DNA from: JBBKXR01 sp037969585
GTDB taxonomy: Bacteria > Verrucomicrobiota > Verrucomicrobiia > Verrucomicrobiales > DEV007
Direction: 5' to 3'
Assembly: GCA_037969585.1 (NCBI GenBank)
Contig: JBBKXR010000191.1
Location: 14,639 to 78,638 of the forward strand
Length of the DNA stretch: 64,000 bases
Within the stretch, counting starts at the first letter, position 1, and each line of letters starts with the position of its first letter. This document shows, one piece after another, positions 26,031 through 35,101 of this stretch. Position numbers and translations under genes: made by a program. Below the pieces are notes generated by a model. That model did not search any database. It saw only the letters and a list, made by a program, of their open reading frames with translations, and had not been told where the DNA came from.

Positions 26031-28367
26031 CTATTCGTTCGGGGTGATGGTGATGTTGTCAACGAAGACCGCCTTCTGACTTTGAGGCGAGAAGCCAAAC
26101 AATCCAGGGGCGCCCTTTTTGTGGGCATTCTTATGCTCCACTTCGATGGTCCAAGCGTCAGGTTCCGCTTCGCCTTTCGGCCAGGCTTTGCCGCGGATTA
26201 CACCGCTGCCGTCTTCACCGATGTCGACGCGAGTCTTCAGGGTGTACCAAGTGTTGGCAGCGATGGAAAAAGGCGCTTCTTCCTTCACGCGTTCGTGATT
26301 CGAGCTGACCTCGATGACGTTGGAATTTCCAACCAGCGAGATAATATAACGCTGATTCACCAATCCAACCACGCTCTTCACTCGGCGATTGCCGTCGGTC
26401 ATGACATCGGCTTGCATCGTGTAATTAGACAATTCAGGATCACCAATAAAAGTGGTGCAGCGCATGAACAGAATGCGGTCGAGAGTTTTCATCAAGACCT
26501 TGTTGCCTTCGTGCTCCTGAACCTCCCACTTGAAACGACCTCCGATCCAAGGCAGCGGCGGATAGGCGAACGCCGCGCCGTTAGTCGTGCTCTCACCGGT
26601 GAGCTCGTCGCCTTCGAAATCGAGCGAGATCGGAGGATTAGGAATCACGCGTCCACGAACGAATCCGGTCAAGCCATCTGCGCTGACTTTGAACATTCCT
26701 GCTGACTCATTGGCGTCGGCGGAGGCGGTCAGTTTTCCATCGATAACACTGGCATCCATCTCGGCTTTCACCTTAGCGGTCGGCGGGACAAATTTCTCCC
26801 ACTCTCCAGATTCCACCGTGCCGACCGGGAGACCATTGGCATCGACGGTGCGCAGAGCAAACCCTGTCGAGTCACCGGCGTTCAGTAACACATCAGAAGG
26901 CACCACCGAAATTGAAGTCGCCTCACCAGCCTTGGGCCACGCGTCATCGGGAGCGTCATTCCATGCAATCGAATCAGTATCGATGCCGAAACGATAGAGC
27001 TTCTCAGTGGTGTGAACATAAACCTTGCCGTTGCAGATCGCTGGAGAACCGATGGCATTACCGACCAAATTGATCTCGTGCAGAATCTCAGCGCTGGTGT
27101 CACCCGGTTTGACGACAAACAATTTACCTTCATACATCGGAATGTAGAGAATGCCGTCCGCCATGGCTGGCGAAGCGTGAAGCTGTTCATTCGAAAGCTT
27201 GAGATCCCAGAGAATCTTGCCCGACTCAGCATCCATGCAGAATAGGCTGCCAGTCTTCACCAATTGGTAAACCCGACCGTCATGAACCAATGGCGAACTG
27301 GTAAACTGATCCAAAGGCGCACGCCAATCTTCGATGTCAGCCGACAATTGCGGCGCACCGCCTTGATCTGCCTCGACCTCGCCACCCGTGTTACCGTAGT
27401 CCTCAGGAAGATGGAGGGCGAACGCACGACCGGTTTCAGTCGTATCGATGTTCTCTGCTCCATGAACGCAGATCAGACGCTGCCGGGCGGCGTCCAAAAC
27501 CGGCGAGGAATTAATTCCACCCTTGGAAATCTGGAGGCGCCACAATGGCGTGCCGTCAGCGACGTTGACGCAGACGATGTTGCCGCAACCCGTGCCGGCA
27601 TAAAATACCCGGCGACCGCCGCGAGTTTCAAGGAACGGAGTCGACATCGAACTGTCCTTCAAATACGGCGGACCAGTTCCCGGCGCAGACGACCACACCA
27701 AATCACCAGTATTCTTGTCAAAAGCGAAAAAGCGATCCCGCGCTGGACCATCGGCCCCCCAGTAGCTGGTCACCCCACGGATGATCATCAGGTTGCCATC
27801 GACAACCGGAGAGCCGGCACGGCCATTCGGAAAAGTCAGACGACCGAATCGTTCGATCATCGAGATCTGCCACAGCTCTTTACCGCTGTTATCGAAGCAA
27901 ACGACGAGGCCGTAGGTGGTCGCCATGTAGATGTTCTCCGTCTCCGCATCGACTGCGACCGAGCCAATCGAGTAGCGGTTGTAAATCGTATCACTGATGA
28001 AGTCGTGATAGGCGGCTTCCCAAATCGAATCGCCAGTCTTCTCATCGTAGCAAGTCAGCACTTCCTCCAAATCGGGTCCTTTGCCGCGGTAGCCCCATGA
28101 ATAAACCTTACCCTTGAAAATGATCGGAGTACCTCGGCCGGCTATCTCTTTTTCCCACTCCGGCTTCGGATTGAATTTCGCGCCGTCCGAATATTTTTCC
28201 AGACTGACACCCGTCTGCAAAGGACCGCGCCAGGAGATCCAGCTACCCTCGTGAACCGAGGCCGCCGAATCCTGAGATAAACCGGCAGTCGGCGAAAATG
28301 AGACAGCAGCGGCAGCGACCGCCATCAGGCACGCAGCCGAACGAAACAAAGGTGCAATTTTTTTCAT
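26031..28367 (-). CDS. Exported PQQ-like beta-propeller protein with C-terminal LamG-like domain
   Basis: 778 residues with a standard signal peptide (about 1-30, ending GLSQDSA). Propeller blades cover about residues 40-460: WRGPLQTGVSLE, ENIYMATTYGLVVCFDNSG, GSPVVDGNLMIIRG, GRVYQLVKTGSLFCMDAESG and AICNGKVYVHTTEKLYRFG. After an Ig-like linker (PSDVLLNAGDSTGFALR), the C-terminal 190 residues form a concanavalin/LamG-like sandwich (ISLDFEGDELTGEST to AVFVDNITITP). It starts the minus-strand gene run towards 20980. Function probably concerns surface or periplasmic binding and is not established. Confidence 0.87.
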   Translation of the reverse strand: MKKIAPLFRSAACLMAVAAAAVSFSPTAGLSQDSAASVHEGSWISWRGPLQTGVSLEKYSDGAKFNPKPEWEKEIAGRGTPIIFKGKVYSWGYRGKGPDLEEVLTCYDEKTGDSIWEAAYHDFISDTIYNRYSIGSVAVDAETENIYMATTYGLVVCFDNSGKELWQISMIERFGRLTFPNGRAGSPVVDGNLMIIRGVTSYWGADGPARDRFFAFDKNTGDLVWSSAPGTGPPYLKDSSMSTPFLETRGGRRVFYAGTGCGNIVCVNVADGTPLWRLQISKGGINSSPVLDAARQRLICVHGAENIDTTETGRAFALHLPEDYGNTGGEVEADQGGAPQLSADIEDWRAPLDQFTSSPLVHDGRVYQLVKTGSLFCMDAESGKILWDLKLSNEQLHASPAMADGILYIPMYEGKLFVVKPGDTSAEILHEINLVGNAIGSPAICNGKVYVHTTEKLYRFGIDTDSIAWNDAPDDAWPKAGEATSISVVPSDVLLNAGDSTGFALRTVDANGLPVGTVESGEWEKFVPPTAKVKAEMDASVIDGKLTASADANESAGMFKVSADGLTGFVRGRVIPNPPISLDFEGDELTGESTTNGAAFAYPPLPWIGGRFKWEVQEHEGNKVLMKTLDRILFMRCTTFIGDPELSNYTMQADVMTDGNRRVKSVVGLVNQRYIISLVGNSNVIEVSSNHERVKEEAPFSIAANTWYTLKTRVDIGEDGSGVIRGKAWPKGEAEPDAWTIEVEHKNAHKKGAPGLFGFSPQSQKAVFVDNITITPNE

Positions 28368-28632
28368 GACAAAAGTCGAAGAGGCAGGAGCGAGAAGACA
28401 GCTCCCGCGAGAGCGAAATTAGGAGTCTGCAACTTCGCTTGCAAGATGATTTATGCGCTATTTTCCTAATATTAATCCCCCTAATCAATAAAACTGAAAT
28501 AGACCGCCTGATCGCGGCATATTTCGCAAAAATCGGTTGCAATCGCCTGCAAGATTAGCCCAACTGATGCAAAAAGCGGTCACAAAACCCCTCCCAGCTT
28601 CGCAATAGACAGTGAGTTCGAAGTTTTGCACA
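28368..28632. other. Divergent intergenic region
   Basis: A 265-bp AT-richer gap between the divergent PQQ-like propeller gene and the ECF sigma factor gene. It must hold both promoters. A TTTTCCTAATATTAATCCCC stretch near 28451 is notably AT-rich, but I cannot assign -35/-10 boxes with confidence. No small gene or RNA was recognised. Confidence 0.4.
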
Positions 28633-29271
28633 ATGAGTGCCACCCTAATGTCCGACTTTAAGAGTCCCAGCACCGGTCCCGCCCCTGGCGGTGATCTGCC
28701 AGACGATATGGCTGAGCATGGAAGTGAGGCCGATATCACCCCCGAGCCCGGCAATGCCGCCGCGTTCTCGCGACTCGTGCAGCGTCACCACCGCGACCTG
28801 CTGGTCTTCGCGCGTGCGCTCACCCAGAACCGGCAGGCCTCATCGGAAATCGTCCAGGACGCGTTCGTCACCGCATGGGACAAACTCGCCGCTTTTGACG
28901 TGACTCGCGACTTCGGAGCTTGGATGCGGGGCATCGTTCGCAACAAGTGGCGCGAATGGCTGCGGCGCAACAATCACAGCGTCAACATCGATGACGAACA
29001 CCTCGCCTTGCTCGACGGCTCGGTCGCTGAATGGCAAGGCGTCACCGCCCGTGAACACAGCCCGGTTTTTTCCGCACTCGAACTCTGCCTCGATCGATTG
29101 CCAGATCCGCTACGTGAAGCCGTCGACGCCTATTACTACAAACACGCTCACGGCGAGGAAGCCGCCGCCGATCTAGGCGCCTCACCCGCTGCCCTGCGCA
29201 AACGCCTGCAACGCGCTCGTCAACTGTTGCGCGACTGCCTCGACAACAAACTCGGCACTCAACAAGATTAA
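28633..29271 (+). CDS. ECF-type RNA polymerase sigma factor
   Basis: 212 residues from ATG 28633. Alternatives are GTG 28612 and ATG 28648, and no ribosome binding site decides between them. Region 2 is visible as FSRLVQRHHRDLLVFARALT, EIVQDAFVTAWDKLAAFD and FGAWMRGIVRNKWREWLRR. Region 4 is LELCLDRLPDPLREAVDAYY followed by the HTH EEAAADLGASPAALRKRLQRAR. The regions resemble the ECF families common in Verrucomicrobia that end in DCLDN-type helices. The next gene (16 bp downstream) encodes a single-pass membrane protein with a cytosolic N-terminus, the arrangement expected for a sigma/anti-sigma pair. Confidence 0.92.
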   Translation: MSATLMSDFKSPSTGPAPGGDLPDDMAEHGSEADITPEPGNAAAFSRLVQRHHRDLLVFARALTQNRQASSEIVQDAFVTAWDKLAAFDVTRDFGAWMRGIVRNKWREWLRRNNHSVNIDDEHLALLDGSVAEWQGVTAREHSPVFSALELCLDRLPDPLREAVDAYYYKHAHGEEAAADLGASPAALRKRLQRARQLLRDCLDNKLGTQQD

Positions 29272-29287
29272 CAACGGAGTTACTCCA

Positions 29288-30586
29288 ATGTCACAAAACA
29301 CCCACTCTCCCCCGCGCCGCCCCATGCCGGATGCCGGCGACCGCTTTGTCGACGCCCTGCTCGACGAACATGCACGCCTCGGCAGCGGCGACGACAAAGC
29401 TCTGCTCGCTTTGATCCGCGCCCGCACGGTTGAACACCCCGGCACGGACCACGTCGTCAGCGAGCTCAAGTTCGGCATTCTTCAATGGGCACAGGTCGCC
29501 GCCGTCGTGCTGCTCATCGGCGTTTCGGTCGCCGTCGCCGTGCGCAACTTCGTGCCCGTCGACAACGCCGTCGCCGAGACCGGTCCGATGATCGCCGCGC
29601 ACGCCCCTACAGAAGACGACGAACCTCCCGCCGGACCGGCCCACCAACCGCCGATCAAACAGGGCACCGCGGCGCCGCACACCGATCCCAAAATGCCGAT
29701 CGTTGCCGCGCTCAACGAAGTGCTGACCGCGATCACGGTCGAGTTCTCGCCATCGGTCGTTGGCGAATGGCAATCGCCGCTCACCGCACCATTGTCCACC
29801 ATCGCCATCGGTGAAAACCGACCCGACCAACTGTCCGTCGAAGCACTTCAGCAACTCCTCGGCAATGGCCAAGCAATCCCCGAAGGAGCCGTCAGCGTCA
29901 GCGGACTGCTCGGTCAGTTCAGCTACGACTACCCTCGACCGCCGACCGACTCGGGCCGCCCCGTCGCCATCGATCTGGCCGCCGCCACCAGTCCTTGGAA
30001 CAGCGAGTTGCAACTCGTTCGTGTCGCCGTTCAGGCACGAGATGAAATTGCTGCCACCTCTCCGCGCGACGAAGTTGAGTTGGTCGCCGACGACACTGAG
30101 CTCCAAGTCGAATTCAATCCAGCGCAGGTAGCCCGTTACCGATTGCTCGGCTATTCCGCCGATGCCAAAGGCGGCCCCTCGACTTTCGCTGTCGGCCAAC
30201 AGCTCACCGCTCTTTACGAAGTTGAAACTGCCGATCGTCAGCCCGTTTCACCTAAAGAACTCAAGTATCAAGCGCTCGCCACTCCCGCCAACGGGCGTAG
30301 CGCGAGCACCGATCTGCTTAGCGCCAATTTCCACTACCGCACCCCGAACGACCGGCAATCGCACACCCAATCGACCACCATCGATCGCAGCAACACTGCC
30401 CCCTGGCAACAAACTCAGCCGAGCTTCCAACTCGCCTCCGCCACGGCCATGTTCACCGGATTGGTGCGCGAAAATGCGAACCAAGTGAGTCGCGCTGACC
30501 TGTCGACACTCGACAGATTACTCGACGCATCCGGGCAACAGGCGGAGAACTTGCAGGACTTGGTCCTGGCGTGGTCAACGAAGTAA
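29288..30586 (+). CDS. Putative membrane anti-sigma protein with YfbK-like flanks but no vWA domain
   Basis: 432 residues. Residues 1-63 are cytosolic and helical, 64-86 a membrane segment, and 95-165 a low-complexity acidic/proline linker. Residues 166-252 resemble the N-terminal domain that precedes the vWA domain in YfbK-type proteins (PLSTIAI, LSVEALQQLLGNGQAIP, FSYDYPRPP, SPWNSELQLVRVAVQ). Residues 268-315 resemble the YfbK C-terminal domain (DDTELQVEFNPAQVARYRLL, GQQLTALYEVE). In ordinary YfbK proteins a vWA domain with a DxSxS metal site lies between these parts. Here they are about 15 residues apart and no such motif exists. No zinc HxxxCxxC anti-sigma motif is present. Gene order behind an ECF sigma gene suggests an anti-sigma or signalling role. 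Confidence 0.75.
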   Translation: MSQNTHSPPRRPMPDAGDRFVDALLDEHARLGSGDDKALLALIRARTVEHPGTDHVVSELKFGILQWAQVAAVVLLIGVSVAVAVRNFVPVDNAVAETGPMIAAHAPTEDDEPPAGPAHQPPIKQGTAAPHTDPKMPIVAALNEVLTAITVEFSPSVVGEWQSPLTAPLSTIAIGENRPDQLSVEALQQLLGNGQAIPEGAVSVSGLLGQFSYDYPRPPTDSGRPVAIDLAAATSPWNSELQLVRVAVQARDEIAATSPRDEVELVADDTELQVEFNPAQVARYRLLGYSADAKGGPSTFAVGQQLTALYEVETADRQPVSPKELKYQALATPANGRSASTDLLSANFHYRTPNDRQSHTQSTTIDRSNTAPWQQTQPSFQLASATAMFTGLVRENANQVSRADLSTLDRLLDASGQQAENLQDLVLAWSTK

Positions 30587-30595
30587 TTTGCTGCC

Positions 30596-32485
30596 CTACC
30601 TGACAGGAGCGATGCGCAGGCCGCAAATACGCGCCTCAGAATTTCCGTTCGTCGCGGTCATCACGATGCGCAAAGCATCGAATCGAGTCTCCGTATCGTC
30701 GAAGCGATGCCGACGCAGCCGTTGGTAATTGCCTTCGACGTTGGCCAGCTGACGCCACTCGCCATTGGCCGCACGAGCTTCGATCCGATAATCCCGCACC
30801 GTCTCCGGCTGCGCCTGCCCCCAGATCATCTTCGTCGCCGTATAACCATCGTGCTGACTGAGCGTTAAATGACGATGCAGTCCTGTGTCGAAAACTAACG
30901 CAAGCTCGCGGATCTCACGCGCCCCATCCCACTCCAGCATCAGCCACGCCGGAAGATCGTCGACTGGATCCGAACGCCAACGATGCCAGCCCGCCTCCCT
31001 GCGCTCCGGCGCCGCCCCGCGCTCGCCATGAACTGATCGGGTCTGCCGCGACACTACATTGATCGCTTCACCACCCGGCAGTTCACTCGAAGCCGAAATG
31101 CGCGCATCGCTCGCAAGGTTGTCCGACGAAAAGTCTTCATCGAGGAGAAAGGCATCGCCGCACGTCAGTTTTTGACGAATCGCCCGCATCGCCGCTTCAC
31201 ATGCACTCAACTCAGACGGCGCCATCTCGCGACCCACCGCCTCCGCCGCGGCCGTGCCGACCCCTTGTCCCACCGCCGCACAAGTCGCCATCACTCGCGT
31301 CGATGAAAACGCCACGTGCGTCGCCGACAGATTCCTACCCGCGAACATAAGATTTCCGACATCGCGCGCCACGCAGCAGCGCAGCGGAATGTCATACAGC
31401 CACGGCACCTCGTGTTGCTCGCACGGCTCAACCGCCGGCGCGTCGACGCCCTCCGGCGGATGCAAATCAAGGGACCAACCACCGTAGGCAATCGCGTCGT
31501 CAAAACGTCGCGACTTCAGCACGTCGCTTTGCGTCAAAATGTGCTGACCGATAAAACGTCGGCTCTCGCGCTTTCCGGGCACGAATCCCAACCAATCGAG
31601 CGCCCAGTTTTCCGCGCCGTGTCCGTTACCCGAATTCTTGATGTGATCCCAAATACCCAACGCCACCGCCAGTAGCTCATCCCTAATCTCCTCGTTGTCC
31701 TTGATCGTATCGAGCTCACCGCCCCACTCCGCCCACCACCATCCGTATTCATGACTAGGTTCTTCGTCACCCGGATTCGCATACAGCCGAAGACGCAGAT
31801 CGTCCCTGGAAAAATTTCGCGCCCAATCCGGTGCCACGAACGCCATTTCGCACTTGTGCTTTTTCGCCTGGATCAAAAGCGTCGACCCGAGTCGCTTGTT
31901 GTCTGCACTTTCCGGCGCCAACGATTCACCAAACTCGTCCTGCGCTTCACGCCCCTCCATGAACGCCGCACCCGCCTCCGCCGCGAGGCGCCCGTCGCCC
32001 GTGCAATCGACAAAAATCTTTGCCTCGATCCGAAAACGATCATCCGTCGAACAGCGTTCCGCGATCGCAGCCGCGATCGTTGCCGGCTCCCCCTCCTTCT
32101 TCTCGATGGCCGTGACCGCTGTGTTCAACATCAAGGTCAGGTTACTTTCTGCGCGGCATTTTTCGTAGAGGATCAGATCGAACATCGAAGCCGATCGCTG
32201 CGGGTTTCGCATTGCCGCTTCGAGCCGAATTTCCTCAATAATACCGCCCTCACGCGCCTCGGTTTCCAATTCCGCACCGCGCTCCGATCCGCCGATGCCG
32301 TTCGCACCGACGATATGCATCCGAATCTCACTCGAAGCATTGCCGCCCAACACCGGACGATCCTGACACAACACTACCCGAACACCATTGCGCGCGGCAG
32401 CGAGAGCGCAACACACGCCCGCCGGACCACCGCCAGCCACCAGGACGTCGGTGAAAATCTCATGCTGCTGGGTCAAGTTGGACAT
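30596..32485 (-). CDS. FAD-dependent oxidoreductase with discoidin-like C-terminal domain
   Basis: 629 residues from ATG 32485. The FAD-binding motif VLVAGGGPAGVCCALAAARN lies near residues 14-33, followed by QDRPVLGGNASSEIRMHIVG, a signature of the large FAD_oxidored family. FVDCTGDGRLAAEAGA and DVGNLMFAGRNLSATHVAFS are also present. The C-terminal 150 residues (LMLEWDGAREIRELALVFDT to EARICGLRIAP) look like an F5/8-type carbohydrate-binding sandwich. Unlike the Tat-type homologue at 17170 it has no signal peptide from this start. The longer frame to 32599 adds a non-conserved N-terminus. Substrate unknown; a sugar-related substrate is suggested by the discoidin-like domain. It is divergent from the SDR gene. 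Confidence 0.87.
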   Translation of the reverse strand: MSNLTQQHEIFTDVLVAGGGPAGVCCALAAARNGVRVVLCQDRPVLGGNASSEIRMHIVGANGIGGSERGAELETEAREGGIIEEIRLEAAMRNPQRSASMFDLILYEKCRAESNLTLMLNTAVTAIEKKEGEPATIAAAIAERCSTDDRFRIEAKIFVDCTGDGRLAAEAGAAFMEGREAQDEFGESLAPESADNKRLGSTLLIQAKKHKCEMAFVAPDWARNFSRDDLRLRLYANPGDEEPSHEYGWWWAEWGGELDTIKDNEEIRDELLAVALGIWDHIKNSGNGHGAENWALDWLGFVPGKRESRRFIGQHILTQSDVLKSRRFDDAIAYGGWSLDLHPPEGVDAPAVEPCEQHEVPWLYDIPLRCCVARDVGNLMFAGRNLSATHVAFSSTRVMATCAAVGQGVGTAAAEAVGREMAPSELSACEAAMRAIRQKLTCGDAFLLDEDFSSDNLASDARISASSELPGGEAINVVSRQTRSVHGERGAAPERREAGWHRWRSDPVDDLPAWLMLEWDGAREIRELALVFDTGLHRHLTLSQHDGYTATKMIWGQAQPETVRDYRIEARAANGEWRQLANVEGNYQRLRRHRFDDTETRFDALRIVMTATNGNSEARICGLRIAPVR

Positions 32486-32628
32486 CGCAGCGGACTGTGA
32501 TCGCAAACTGGCCAGCACGCCAATATTCGTTTTATTCCAACCGAAGAGATTAGTTGATAGAAATCGGCCAGCTTTACAAACCAGTGCGCGCAGCGCCAAT
32601 TTTTCACTACATTACCGCAATCATTCTG

Positions 32629-32645
32629 CCGGATAATCTATCCGG
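32629..32645. promoter_or_regulatory. Palindromic candidate operator upstream of SDR gene
   Basis: CCGGATA-ATC-TATCCGG is a perfect 7-bp inverted repeat with a 3-bp centre, ending 19 bp before the SDR start codon in the divergent promoter region. Its size and symmetry fit a dimeric repressor site, though no regulator gene is adjacent. Confidence 0.45.
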
Positions 32646-32664
32646 TTGGTATAAGCTTACCGCC

Positions 32665-33435
32665 ATGGAACTCAACCTCGCCGGCCAACGCGCCGTCATC
32701 ATCGGCGGCAGCAGTGGCATCGGTCGCGCCATCACTCAGAGCTTTCTCGACGAAGGCTGCCGCGTTGACGTGATCGACCTTTCTGAACCCACCGACCTCG
32801 ATGGCGAGATTGGCTTCCACAAGGTCGACATTACCGACGCCGACGCTCTGGCTACTTGCGCAGGCAGCATCGACGAGGTAAACCACATCGTCGTCACCGC
32901 CGCCATCGGCTCCGGAAAAACCGGTTTCCCGTTCTGGAATCTTAACGCCGCCGACTGGCGGCGAGTCATCGAAGTCAACGTCCTCGGCGCAGCGAATTGC
33001 GCCCACGCTTTCGCCCCTCGCCTGGTCGAACGCGCCGACAACACGATGCTGTTTCTCACCTCGGTCGCGGCCCAGATCGGTTCGCAAACGGACCCGCCCT
33101 ACAGCGCCAGCAAAGCCGCCGTCATCAACCTCATGCAGTGCGCCGCACGCGACCTTGCGCCACGCGGCTGCCGCGCCAATGCCTTGTCTCCAGGCATGGT
33201 GCGCACGCCACTGAACGAATCTGTGTGGACCGCCGCGCAGCAGGCCTTGCCGGAATCCGAACGTCAAAGTTACGAGGACTGGGCCGGAGCAAAAATTGCC
33301 CGTGTCGCCCCACTCGGACGATGGCAGGAACCGCAAGAATTCGGCGCAATGGCGGTTTTTCTTGCCTCAACTCATGCCCGCAATATCACCGGCCAGACGA
33401 TCAATATCGACGCCGGCCAGGTCATGCACAGCTGA
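32665..33435 (+). CDS. Classical short-chain dehydrogenase/reductase (SDR)
   Basis: 256 residues from ATG 32665. Motifs: IIGGSSGIGRAI (cofactor-binding TGxxxGIG variant with GGSSGIG), VTAAIG (NNAG position), LTSVAAQIG with the active Ser, PPYSASKAAV with Tyr and Lys, and the C-terminal TGQTINIDAGQ. Asp rather than Arg after the second strand (VDVIDLSEP) suggests NAD preference. It is divergent from the FAD oxidoreductase gene and 12 bp from the convergent DUF1501 gene. Together with the neighbouring oxidoreductase it may act on a sugar or polyol derivative, an inference from neighbourhood only. The frame extends to 32554, before the palindrome. Confidence 0.9.
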   Translation: MELNLAGQRAVIIGGSSGIGRAITQSFLDEGCRVDVIDLSEPTDLDGEIGFHKVDITDADALATCAGSIDEVNHIVVTAAIGSGKTGFPFWNLNAADWRRVIEVNVLGAANCAHAFAPRLVERADNTMLFLTSVAAQIGSQTDPPYSASKAAVINLMQCAARDLAPRGCRANALSPGMVRTPLNESVWTAAQQALPESERQSYEDWAGAKIARVAPLGRWQEPQEFGAMAVFLASTHARNITGQTINIDAGQVMHS

Positions 33436-33447
33436 TACCTCTCTCTC

Positions 33448-34932
33448 CTAAGAGTAAAGCCCTTCGATCCTTCGCCCACCATAAACAAAATGCGGCCGAT
33501 CAAGTGGATCCATCCACGTCAGAGTGCGCGGCAAGCCAAGCGTTTCGTAGATCGTCGCCGCGACATCTTCGGGTTTCTGCGGATCGGAATCCGGATAGGC
33601 ACCGATCTTGTCGGTTGAACCGACCGCCCGGCCACCTTGCACCCCGCCACCGGCGAACAGCATCGTCTGCGCCGAGCCCCAGTGATCACGTCCTGGCAAC
33701 CGTGCCCCACCTGGCAGTGTCGAAATCTTCGGCGTGCGCCCAAACTCGCTACCCATCACGATCAAGGTGTCGTCGAGCAAGCCGCGTTCGTTGAGATCAT
33801 CGAGCAGCGCCGACACCGCGCGATCCATCGGCGGGAATAGAAAGTTTTTCAGATTCGGGAACACCGATTGATGCGTGTCCCAGCACTCATTATTGCCCAG
33901 ATTCACCTGCACCAGCCGAACCCCGGACTCAACCAATTGCCGAGCCATCAGCAGGGACCATCCGAACGAATTTTCACCGTAGCGTTTCAGCACTTTCGGA
34001 TCGGCACCGTCGACATTAAATGCAGCCTTGACCTTCGGATCGAACAGCATCTTAGCGGCCATTTCCTGAAATTGATCGGCACCTCGCGTTTCGGCGAGTT
34101 TTTCAAAATGCGCGTGCTGCCCGTCGAGGTGGTCGAGCAACGCGAGCCGACTCTTCATCCGGTCACGACCGACACCTTCCGGCAAAGAAAGGTTGGGCGC
34201 ATCGAATGACATTTTTGATCCGTCTGCCGGCCCCTTCTCGTGGTGGAACAGATATTCCGGATAGGCCCCGTAAGTCGACGGATTGAAACGCGACGCCTCG
34301 AGAAAAAACGGATCTTTGCCCTGCCCCAGCTGGCCGGCAAACTGACCGGGGATCGTGCGTCCGACGCGGTGCACCATTTTCTCCGGTAACACGATGGACG
34401 GCGGCAAATTGTTCTGCACCGGAAACATCTCGCCGGCGATCGCCGCCATCGACGGCCAGTCGGTCTCTTTCGGTTTACTCGCATCAAAGCCGACCGGCAT
34501 GTCGCTGCGCCCGGTAAACATCACGTGATGTCCCTGAGAGTGCTCGTTGTAGGGATGCGTCACTGAGCGACACAACGACCAAAGATCGCTGCGCTTCGCC
34601 AACTCGGGCAGGTGCTCACAAATGTGCAGCCCCGGCGTTTTGGTGCGGATCGGATCGAAATCGCCGCGCACTTCCTGCGGCGCGTCCGGCTTCATGTCGA
34701 AACTATCGTGCTGCGATAAGCCGCCCGACAGGAAAATGTAGATCACCGACTTGCCATTCGGAGCCACATGTCCGTCGGCGCCGGCTTCCTCTGCGGCCAG
34801 AGTACGCAGCGAGGACAAATGATTGGTGCCGAGTCCAAGTAGACTGATGGCACCCGCCTGAATCATAGAGCGCCGACTCGGGCGCAAACTCGGATGGGTA
34901 CGATCTCCCGGATGGTTCGATCTTTCACTCAC
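33448..34932 (-). CDS. DUF1501 domain-containing exported protein
   Basis: 494 residues from a GTG start. A Tat-like signal (RPSRRSMIQAGAISLLGLG) at about residues 18-36 is followed by the DUF1501 pattern: SVIYIFLSGGLSQHDSFDMK, HGHHVMFTG-like SQGHHVMFTGR, SGVRLVQVNLGNNECWDTH, LIVMGSEFGRTPK and LPGRDHWGSAQTMLFAGGGV. It is clearly a paralogue-type member compared with 15766-17139, and belongs to the longer subgroup with the NNECWDTH motif. No DUF1549/1553 gene lies immediately upstream within the window, so it is unusually detached from that partner. It is convergent with the SDR gene. Confidence 0.93.
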   Translation of the reverse strand: MSERSNHPGDRTHPSLRPSRRSMIQAGAISLLGLGTNHLSSLRTLAAEEAGADGHVAPNGKSVIYIFLSGGLSQHDSFDMKPDAPQEVRGDFDPIRTKTPGLHICEHLPELAKRSDLWSLCRSVTHPYNEHSQGHHVMFTGRSDMPVGFDASKPKETDWPSMAAIAGEMFPVQNNLPPSIVLPEKMVHRVGRTIPGQFAGQLGQGKDPFFLEASRFNPSTYGAYPEYLFHHEKGPADGSKMSFDAPNLSLPEGVGRDRMKSRLALLDHLDGQHAHFEKLAETRGADQFQEMAAKMLFDPKVKAAFNVDGADPKVLKRYGENSFGWSLLMARQLVESGVRLVQVNLGNNECWDTHQSVFPNLKNFLFPPMDRAVSALLDDLNERGLLDDTLIVMGSEFGRTPKISTLPGGARLPGRDHWGSAQTMLFAGGGVQGGRAVGSTDKIGAYPDSDPQKPEDVAATIYETLGLPRTLTWMDPLDRPHFVYGGRRIEGLYS

Positions 34933-35101
34933 AATCAGGAGTTAACATCGACATTGGAAGCGATCCTGTAAAGTTGCTGACACGGCGTAATCACGGAATA
35001 CCAATCGGCACGCTGCTGCCCAGTGACGCAGACTTTACAAAAGCCAGACGAACCTTCAGGGTGCCGAATCGAATAAGCCCCGACTTTTGCACCTGCACGC
35101 C

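Noticed and set aside
29291..30199. Minus-strand frame of 302 codons
   Set aside because: Antisense to the YfbK-like gene; Gly/Arg/Asp-rich and without domain features.
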